From JANXQE01 sp035651635 (GTDB lineage: Bacteria > Verrucomicrobiota > Verrucomicrobiia > Limisphaerales > UBA8199), in NCBI GenBank assembly GCA_035651635.1, contig DASRFK010000182.1:1-29123 (forward strand): a stretch of DNA of 29,123 nucleotides, read 5' to 3'. The stretch's first letter is position 1, and each line of letters opens with the position of its first letter. The notes under the pieces are model-generated. The model was given only the letters and a program-made list of their open reading frames with translations, was not told where the DNA came from and searched no databases. Of this stretch, positions 24,501 to 29,123 are shown one piece after another. The position numbers were made by a program, and so were the translations under genes.

Positions 24501-26699
24501 GGCTTTCACTGCCGGAAGAACTTTAATCGCATCGTCCCAATCCTGGTCCAGTTCGGCGTGCAAATCCGCCGTCGCCTGCTCCCATTGCTGCACCACGGTG
24601 TCGGGCAGGAAATTCCGATTCTTGTTAAACTCGTCGGTGGCGGTATCAAAGTCCGGCTGGATCTTCTTGAATTCGTCGTAGTACGCCGCGCCCTCCTTGG
24701 CGATCTTTTCGATTTCGACGATTTCCGTTTCGAGCGCGGCGATCTTCTGAACGACCTTCACCCAATTCCTGGCTTCGATGGCTTTGTCCACGGCCTGGTC
24801 AGCCTTCTGGAAATCGTCGGCCCAATCGGAGGGAACGCCTGCTCCAGCCACCAACTTCTGTGCCTCCTTGAAGCGCGCGTCAATATCGGCCCAAGCTTTC
24901 AAATAGGCGGCATAGGCGTCTCCGACGTCCTTGACGGCCTGCGAGGCCGGCTGCAACGCCGACAGCGACCCCAGGGCTCGAGGCCAGTCGTAGGCATCCA
25001 TCGCGTCGTACATCTCGTTTCTGGCGTCGTCGAAGGTCTGCAGTGTCGCGTCGGTTAGAGCGTCCTTTTGATTATTGACGACATTCAAGGCCGCGTTAAA
25101 GAGCACCTTGATCTTCTCGAATTCCTTATAATAGGCGTCCCCATCCAGCATTTTCTGGCTCACCGCCGCGGCGGCGTCCTGGACTTTTTTCAACTCCGCG
25201 GTGGCCAGTTTCCACTTCCTGTCGGTCACGAGGGCTTCGAGCGCTTGAACCGCTTTATTAAATGCCTCCGTCTCCGCTTGCGGCGCCCCGGGAGTACCAT
25301 TGGCGGCGTTTCGCGCGGCGGTTACCTGCGGATCAATCGTGAGGTAAGCTTTGTTGTAATTCTCTTCCTCAAGACGTTTTGCCGCCGCTTCCTCCGCCTG
25401 GTCAAAGGCCGCCTTCACTTCCGGGAGCAGCTTGCGAGCGGCATCGATGTCTTTTTGCTCGCGTGCTTCGGGAGTGGACAACGCGTCGAGGACTTTTTGC
25501 CGAGCCGCCGCCAGGCCGGCGTCCTGGATTTCCTGGGGATTGGCATCCTTGGGCGCGTTTTTCATCAGGGCCTCATTGCGAACTCCGTTGGCCAGTTCTT
25601 CGAGCTTCGCCCGCTTGTCCGCGATGGCCTTGGTCGCCGCCGATTCCTGTTTGAGTTTGGCCAGGTCCGGCAGCAACGCAGAAAATTCCTGCTCCCGCTC
25701 GGTCAGGTACATCACCGTGGCGCCCTTCGAGGGATCGGATGCGGCTTTGGCTTCCTGGTGGCGCTTGGACAGCGCCTCCCACGTCTTGAGGTGCGGCTCG
25801 CGCAGCGACGGCTCGCCGATGGCTTTGACCGCCAGATCGGCCTCGGCCAATTCCGCGTCCACGCTTTTTGCGAGCTGTGTCACCCGCGCGCGTACGACCA
25901 GCACGGCTGCGGAATCGAGCGCGGCTTTGTCCGCCGCGGCCTTCAACGAAGTAATCTCCTTCGCCAGCTCGGTGAGGGCGGTCTCCTGTTCGGCGGGCCC
26001 CAGTTTGTCCACGGCGGCCAGGCCTTCCTCGAGCTTTTTCAGACCTTCGACGGAAGGCTGGGCCAGAGTCGTCTCTTCGATTTTGGCCACGACTTTGCGA
26101 AGCTCCTGCAGTTCCGCCACGCACCGGTTCCGAAGTTTGTCCACCCGCTCCTTCAGCTTCGCCAACTCCATGGCCTGGGCCTTGTTCGCCGCTTCCTCGC
26201 CTGCGGCTTTCTTCTGCTCGAAGGCGGTGACCATTTTCTCCAACTCGCCCAACCGCTTGCCCGCATCGTCCACCTTGCGAGCCTGGATGGCCTGGGCCAC
26301 GGCCTCCAAGCCGGAGGTGAGCTCGCCGCCAATGGGGCTTCCCAACAATTTCAATCGCGCAATGCTCGATTCCAAAGCGGACTTGCGCTTGCCCAACTCC
26401 TCGAGCGCGGCCACAACCTGTGGCGGAATGTCCGGTTGCTTGAGCCGTTCTTCGGCCTGGTCGAGCAACTGGAGCGCATCGGTAAATTTTTTGCCCCCAG
26501 CGGCAGTGCTCGCCTGGTTGATCAAGGCTTCAATTTCCGCCGCGTCAGTCCGGCCTTTGATCTCGCCCGAGCGCTCTGCCAGCTGGGCGCTGCGCTGTCG
26601 GTAAAGTTCCGCCTGCTTTTTGCTGGCCAGGAAGTCCGGCGGAATGGCGACGCCCAAATGGGCGCCGATGAAATCCAATTGTGCGAGCGTGTAGGGCAT
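21564..26699 (-). CDS. Giant helical-repeat protein with C-terminal HEIGH zincin-like domain
   Basis: A 1711-aa protein, Ala/Lys/Glu-rich and almost wholly helical up to ~1400, with no signal peptide or membrane segment. Residues ~1-440 are helical with modules of the type FTDALQLLDQAEERL. From ~440 to ~1360 a ~75-residue unit recurs: an aromatic helix (GDAYYKEFEKI, GAAYYDEFKKI, GAAYYSEFAKI, GKLYYEAFAPI), then FxKA, then a Trp helix ending LPAVKxAA. The C-terminal ~300 residues form a separate domain with TLHEIGHAVDDKKG (H1536-E1537-x-x-H1540) and, about 140 residues later, SSAEWFAELYAAYF, where E1678 or E1682 could be the third zinc ligand. That layout resembles gluzincins such as the anthrax lethal-factor (M34/ATLF) group. 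It is the middle gene of a three-gene operon; the ATG at 26697-26699 lacks a good ribosome site. No function is known to me; a toxin-like effector or a structural ruler are both possible. Confidence 0.88.
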   Translation of the reverse strand: MPYTLAQLDFIGAHLGVAIPPDFLASKKQAELYRQRSAQLAERSGEIKGRTDAAEIEALINQASTAAGGKKFTDALQLLDQAEERLKQPDIPPQVVAALEELGKRKSALESSIARLKLLGSPIGGELTSGLEAVAQAIQARKVDDAGKRLGELEKMVTAFEQKKAAGEEAANKAQAMELAKLKERVDKLRNRCVAELQELRKVVAKIEETTLAQPSVEGLKKLEEGLAAVDKLGPAEQETALTELAKEITSLKAAADKAALDSAAVLVVRARVTQLAKSVDAELAEADLAVKAIGEPSLREPHLKTWEALSKRHQEAKAASDPSKGATVMYLTEREQEFSALLPDLAKLKQESAATKAIADKRAKLEELANGVRNEALMKNAPKDANPQEIQDAGLAAARQKVLDALSTPEAREQKDIDAARKLLPEVKAAFDQAEEAAAKRLEEENYNKAYLTIDPQVTAARNAANGTPGAPQAETEAFNKAVQALEALVTDRKWKLATAELKKVQDAAAAVSQKMLDGDAYYKEFEKIKVLFNAALNVVNNQKDALTDATLQTFDDARNEMYDAMDAYDWPRALGSLSALQPASQAVKDVGDAYAAYLKAWADIDARFKEAQKLVAGAGVPSDWADDFQKADQAVDKAIEARNWVKVVQKIAALETEIVEIEKIAKEGAAYYDEFKKIQPDFDTATDEFNKNRNFLPDTVVQQWEQATADLHAELDQDWDDAIKVLPAVKAAADEVQRAMKECYAFFSEFTPMAGDLDTMEAARVAGLPPATLAAFEKADNEVDQAKADRDWVTAKAKLVDLKREVAAVKAVLNDGAAYYSEFAKIQAEVIAAGEVAGKRPEVLTEKLVENFEKAYEALQAKVQAAKWSQAITLLPAVKKAAVAMTTADAEHTSYREERAKFADDFNVAQLAYYNAGVSKPEGKKFNEAKSAVDKEAKSKNWAEAEAKLAALKAACEAVAKIVEAGKLYYEAFAPIEQLCDDADAAVRLYADRLDVLATRYRAALKTAREFAEKKKWSDAKKSIPAVEKSAKALVDLAQKFKQEREDFMAKFKKITNLPKARKIAAAPPKKLIPAEVKAFQAKYLPFNDAKNAGRFVTAEKAIAPLQLAINALVSAKETYDAQKDEYEKELAAVADLAAAKTLAEAGLTEPLIVAKVKPFNQANATVEEAAKREDWLAAKAGVPGLKDAAAKLLEAKGGANGAKTIEDQGELKKKIANLKPRTDAASDNGVPPFIDTLQKTVRDRLKAVNDLVGTGDYAGAEIGLKALLAELAAMEKAKADYAKYTKAREEAEKEIEKLTKKPLEPPALAQQSAKSLKVTGDRATKQANAGKLDKATATLAAWVTEAKAWKEAKAAYDNLTTDPNPDEAKLKNLVKLPGGGKVLDALMSQMPEDKPQKFVMAAMTARFGFSVEQFKEKNPDKLEDLDPTKVISPDLPDKSLKAMYEILRKVPVRNVKGKVNKLIRFDEDAGGAAYSGGKKKIVWMYCGRANDPNGSQQKFNQPGSIMPEGEDVDPDCEAVNDDPIPYFDFATLHEIGHAVDDKKGLMKPGTVWNAGPDWLTHTSDEVATIAANHFKYDVDFVKTTLKDKNSKPPPDVTTVPSTSNDKDWKNARNSVVAWCQSVREGNALWNKASRSKQLVIGDRVYQEAYANDWVSYKFQARSKGISGYQFRSSAEWFAELYAAYFSKKLKPSHPLAAEFAKLKKPEKP
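22600..25370 (-). repeat. About twelve tandem ~75-residue repeats inside the giant gene
   Basis: The lead aromatic codon of each unit sits at 25356, 25131, 24912, 24681, 24462, 24237, 24009, 23787 and near 23333 and 22850-22625. Steps are 219-231 nt (73-77 residues), mean about 225 nt. Units are strongly diverged in sequence, so the spacing is conserved more than the residues. Confidence 0.7.
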
Positions 26700-26723
26700 A
26701 AGGCAGTTTCAGGTTGCAATGAA

Positions 26724-28121
26724 TCAGCCGCCGAAATCAGACACCAGTTTCGTCAACATGCTTTCCATGGGACTGCGGATGGCAAAGGCGCCAAAGGGAT
26801 TATTGTCCATAACGTCGGCCAGCGGGTGCTTGCGCAGCGCGCCGAGCACAGTATTCGCGAACTTGGCGACCTCCTGGTTGCGCCGGACCTGTCGTTCTTC
26901 ATCGGCTTCGCTGCCGGCCGCCTGGATTTTCGCAATGATCGCGTCATCCAACACCGCCAGGATGCCGTTGATTTCATTGATTTTGGCCTCGACGGCCTGC
27001 TTCAACTCAGGGTCGCATTCGTTGAGAATGGCGGTCTTAAGCTTGAAGATGCCGTTGGCTCCGGCCGTTTTTGCGTCCTTCCACTGTTTGATGGCATTCA
27101 TATAAGTGGAAAGTTTTGGTGCGGATGAAGGACCCTTCGCGGTCTCGGGTGTCGCCGTGACCGGCGGCTTGGGAGTGATGGGCACCGCGACCTTTTTGAC
27201 ATATTGATCGAGTAGCGCCGTGGCCTCCGGATACCGGCCCTGCTTGACGAGATCGTCCGCTTTGCCCAGGACCTGCGTTTTCAACTGTTCATAGGGGCCA
27301 TCCACGGGTTGCTTGCGCAATCCGTCCAGGCGCTGGCGCAACTCCGTTTCCAGTTTGTTTTTCCCGGGATCCGTCCCTTCCTCCTTCTCCTCCACCTCCG
27401 GTTCGGTATCCCCGTCGACAACGACTTTGCCTTCGGAATCGCGCACGCGCACGCGGTGTTTGACGCCGGTGAATTCCTTGAGCGCCTCGGTCAACTTGCG
27501 CCCGAGTCCGCCCGGCACCGGGTCCACCACGAACGTGTAGGCCTCGGCCTCCCACAAGCAGGTGCCGACGGTGAACTTGGTGCCTTTGGTCTGTTCCGTG
27601 AGAAATTCCTTGTGCTTGGGGCCGATGGTTTCCGAAGAACTCTTGGCGAATAGAACACCATAAAAAGGTTTGGCCACGCAGGACACAAACGGCAGCGATT
27701 GTTCGCCCTGAGCCGTCTTGATTTTCGTGAGCGAATTCAGCAGCCGCACCTTGAAGTCCTTGCTCTCCTCCTCGGCATCCCCCTGGGCATCCTCGACCTT
27801 CGTTTTGGCACCATCCTCCTCTTTCGCGCTTGGGGCGTTCACGAAGGGAGCCAGCGCTTGTTTTTGCTTGTTCGCTTCTTTAAGGATTTCCGCCAAGTAC
27901 TCGGCCAGTTCTTCGACTCCCGCGCAGGGTTTCTTGAGTTTGGTCGCCTGTTCGATGATCGTGTCCAGGCATTCCAGCGTGGCAGTCGGCATTTTCTTGG
28001 AATCAAGTTTACCGTAGGTGGCCAGTGCTTTTTGCAGCGCCGGGTCTTTCACCTTATCCTTGTTCTTTACGGCCAGAACCTTCCACGGCAGTTCAGTCAG
28101 GTGTTTTTCACTCATAATCAT
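26724..28121 (-). CDS. Unknown multidomain protein, first gene of the giant-protein operon
   Basis: A 465-aa protein I cannot assign to a family. No signal peptide. Residues ~1-95 form a helical domain starting EKHLTELPWKVLAVKNKDKV. An acidic linker (~96-122) follows. Residues ~123-232 are a beta-rich domain with FVSCVAKPFYGVLFAK, GTKFTVGTCLWEAEAYTFVV and GLGRKLTEALKEFTG. A second acidic stretch (EVEEKEEGTD) leads to a helical module (~250-310) ending YPEATALLDQYVKK, which resembles the FTDALQLLDQAEE module of the giant protein. A Pro/Thr linker (~312-335) precedes a final helical domain. The giant gene begins 24 nt downstream. Starts at 28121 (MIMSEK) and 28115 (MSEK) are both possible and neither has a strong ribosome site. 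The domain order suggests a binding or adaptor protein rather than an enzyme. Confidence 0.8.
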   Translation of the reverse strand: MIMSEKHLTELPWKVLAVKNKDKVKDPALQKALATYGKLDSKKMPTATLECLDTIIEQATKLKKPCAGVEELAEYLAEILKEANKQKQALAPFVNAPSAKEEDGAKTKVEDAQGDAEEESKDFKVRLLNSLTKIKTAQGEQSLPFVSCVAKPFYGVLFAKSSSETIGPKHKEFLTEQTKGTKFTVGTCLWEAEAYTFVVDPVPGGLGRKLTEALKEFTGVKHRVRVRDSEGKVVVDGDTEPEVEEKEEGTDPGKNKLETELRQRLDGLRKQPVDGPYEQLKTQVLGKADDLVKQGRYPEATALLDQYVKKVAVPITPKPPVTATPETAKGPSSAPKLSTYMNAIKQWKDAKTAGANGIFKLKTAILNECDPELKQAVEAKINEINGILAVLDDAIIAKIQAAGSEADEERQVRRNQEVAKFANTVLGALRKHPLADVMDNNPFGAFAIRSPMESMLTKLVSDFGG

Positions 28122-28217
28122 TCACGGCTCAAATTTCGCCCACAGATTCGGTGATACCCAAGTGAGTCGTCCAAAACTTGTCTTGTCAAGCCTTGTTGCG
28201 ATTGTGTCGGCGGGAGT

Positions 28218-28251
28218 TCAAAATGAGACTTGTTGTGGGATCAAAATGAGA
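28218..28251. repeat. Direct repeats TCAAAATGAGA, likely end of a dead insertion sequence
   Basis: TCAAAATGAGA occurs at 28218-28228 and 28241-28251, 23 nt apart. They lie just beyond the stop of the transposase remnant, where the terminal repeats of an IS would be. Confidence 0.5.
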
Positions 28252-28260
28252 GTGGGGGTT

Positions 28261-28524
28261 TTAGAGGGAGAACCGGCCGAGGATATCAGGCCAACGGTAC
28301 TGAGGAGCCTGGCGCACAATCCAGAACTGACTTTGGGGGTAATGAATGATGGTCACGGTGTGCCTGGCAGTCGCGCCGATGGGCCAGCTGCGACCGAGGA
28401 AATCGATCTAGTGGTCCGCGTTGACGCGCCGACCCAAGGAGAGGGCCAGATGGAGATCCAGCAACGTGGTATCCGGACAGGCCCGCAGCACGTTACGCTG
28501 CTCCGACTGCGCCTTAGCGAAAGC
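28261..28524 (-). pseudogene. 3' remnant of a transposase gene with an in-frame TAG
   Basis: The minus strand reads AFAKAQSEQRNVLRACPD, then TTLLDLHLALSLGRRVNADH, a TAG (28408-28410), then IDFLGRSWPIGATARHTVTI, IHYPQSQFWIVRQAP and WPDILGRFSL before the TAA at 28261-28263. The last part matches the C-terminal end common in a group of DDE transposases (IDFxGRSxPI...RRxVxxIHHPxxxFWV...WPxILGxFSL), recalled without alignment. A second in-frame TAG at 28525-28527 closes the frame upstream, and no catalytic domain is present, so it is a dead fragment. Confidence 0.55.
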
Positions 28525-28633
28525 CTAATCCCGTGACAAGCCGGTGGTACGGCAGATTGTCCGATTCTGCCGTTCCAGTTCGTGTGTCAGCATCTCTTGA
28601 GCTGGGGCGGCAAGCACCTCTCAAAATCCGATC

Positions 28634-28816
28634 CTCGTCACTCGTCACTCGCCGCACTGTCACGGTTTGCCCTGTTTTGTCACGGGTTTTGGTACGGGTC
28701 GCCTTTATAAATTCCTCGGTAAAATGCGGCTTGTCACGGGTGTCACGGGTCTAACCCCCCTACACCCCCCTCGGCCATGCCGAGTGACGAGTGACCAGTG
28801 GCGAGTGGCGAGCGAC
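28634..28816. repeat. Segment bounded by inverted heptamer repeats with internal TGTCACGGG copies
   Basis: The left end is CTCGTCA repeated (28634-28647). The right end is GAGTGAC, GAGTGAC, CAGTGGC, GAGTGGC, GAGCGAC (28782-28816), the reverse-complement theme. Between them TGTCACGG(G) occurs at 28658, 28678, 28732 and 28741. No gene is seen in 28531-28850. Confidence 0.5.
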
Positions 28817-28850
28817 GACAGGTCAGCCGAAAACCAGCCAGCGCCCTCTA

Positions 28851-29000
28851 ATGGCCACTCGTTACCCCGGCACGCCTCGTCGTCTCGCACGTTCGCCCGT
28901 CGAGGTCGTCGTCTACGAAATCCTGCTGGAATCAGGCGAGAACGCCTTGGCTACGAGTGGCGCAACGCGCCATCTCCACCCGGATGATACTCCCATTTAA
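28851..29000 (+). CDS. Possible 49-residue protein (doubtful)
   Basis: An ATG at 28851 opens a frame of 49 codons ending at the TAA 28998-29000, which overlaps an intrinsic terminator. The product is Arg-rich (RYPGTPRRLARSPVEVVVYE) and unlike anything I know. The terminator after the stop is the only support; no ribosome site is visible. Confidence 0.25.
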   Translation: MATRYPGTPRRLARSPVEVVVYEILLESGENALATSGATRHLHPDDTPI

Positions 29001-29020
29001 GCCCTTTTGGCTTTTTTGTT
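28999..29020 (+). terminator. Candidate intrinsic terminator
   Basis: AAGCC-CTTTT-GGCTT followed by TTTT: a 5-bp stem and a T-run on the plus strand. The stem is short, so strength is uncertain. Confidence 0.5.
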
Positions 29021-29081
29021 AGCATTGGGCGAAATCGGGCGGGGAGTGTTACGAGCACCCCCCGCGTACTAAACAATAACC

Positions 29082-29098
29082 GGTGTCCAAAGGACACC
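29082..29098. promoter_or_regulatory. Perfect hairpin/palindrome before a possible start codon at the right edge
   Basis: GGTGTCC-AAA-GGACACC has perfect 7-bp arms. An ATG at 29115-29117 (MKY, then window end) follows 16 nt later. It could be an operator or a leader hairpin of a gene outside the window. Confidence 0.35.
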
Positions 29099-29123
29099 AT
29101 TACTGCGTCCACGTATGAAGTAT

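Noticed and set aside
23760..25058. 432-codon open frame on the plus strand
   Set aside because: Antisense to the 75-residue repeats; its apparent periodicity is inherited from the real gene.
25068..27128. 686-codon open frame on the plus strand
   Set aside because: It lies wholly antisense to the giant gene and the end of its upstream neighbour. Its Leu/Arg/Phe-rich product is the mirror of Lys/Glu/Ala codons, and the minus-strand frame has clear domains.
28018..28536. 172-codon open frame on the plus strand
   Set aside because: It begins antisense to the 465-aa gene and continues antisense to the transposase remnant; the minus strand explains the sequence better.

Overview
The window looks like a chromosomal segment from a Verrucomicrobiota bacterium, probably near Pedosphaera/Limisphaerales. 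The evidence is two pseudopilins with the near-invariant [20 protein letters not shown] start and an H-X9-DG/DN tail, a PSCyt1-type (planctomycete/verrucomicrobial) cytochrome c, a PhnD-PQQ propeller fusion, many exported proteins, GC-rich codon use, and intergenic regions full of short dispersed hairpins. No rRNA, tRNA or CRISPR array was seen.

Layout, left to right. 1-2753: a translationally coupled pair of exported M16 peptidases on the minus strand, one catalytic and one that lacks the zinc motif (cut by the left edge). 3199-4962: two convergent pseudopilin-like genes. 5094-5295: a frameshifted remnant of a dihydrofolate-reductase-family gene. 5374-9353: a tight minus-strand operon of three exported proteins: a Cys-rich propeller, a PhnD-like/PQQ-propeller fusion, and a lipoprotein with the catalytic layout of thioredoxin-coupled ArsC. 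9875-11947: an M13 (neprilysin-type) zinc peptidase. 12206-12625: a small secreted lysozyme-like protein. 13107-16580: a c-type cytochrome divergent from an OmpR-type two-component system whose sensor is His/Pro-rich. Three TTAAG-N6-TTAAG boxes lie between them. 17061-18566: only the N-terminal half of carbamoyl-phosphate synthase large subunit. 18976-20097: a GH10-like gene interrupted by one in-frame TAA.

20583-28121 is the most unusual block. It is a minus-strand three-gene operon: a 465-aa protein of unknown family; a 1711-aa helical protein with about a dozen repeats of ~75 residues and a C-terminal HEIGH zincin-like domain; and a CpXC zinc-binding protein with a lysine-rich tail. I recognise no published system with this make-up. 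A large exported or injected effector with accessory proteins is one reading, but no secretion machinery is in the window.

28122-29123 has no convincing intact gene. It holds the 3' end of a dead transposase with the direct repeats that would have flanked it, a small repeat-bounded segment, an intrinsic terminator and a hairpin just before a possible start codon at the right edge.

The intergenic regions carry at least two families of dispersed palindromic repeats. Family A shows paired base changes that keep its hairpin. Five different hairpins are packed into about 100 bp of the 210-bp stretch after the carB half-gene.
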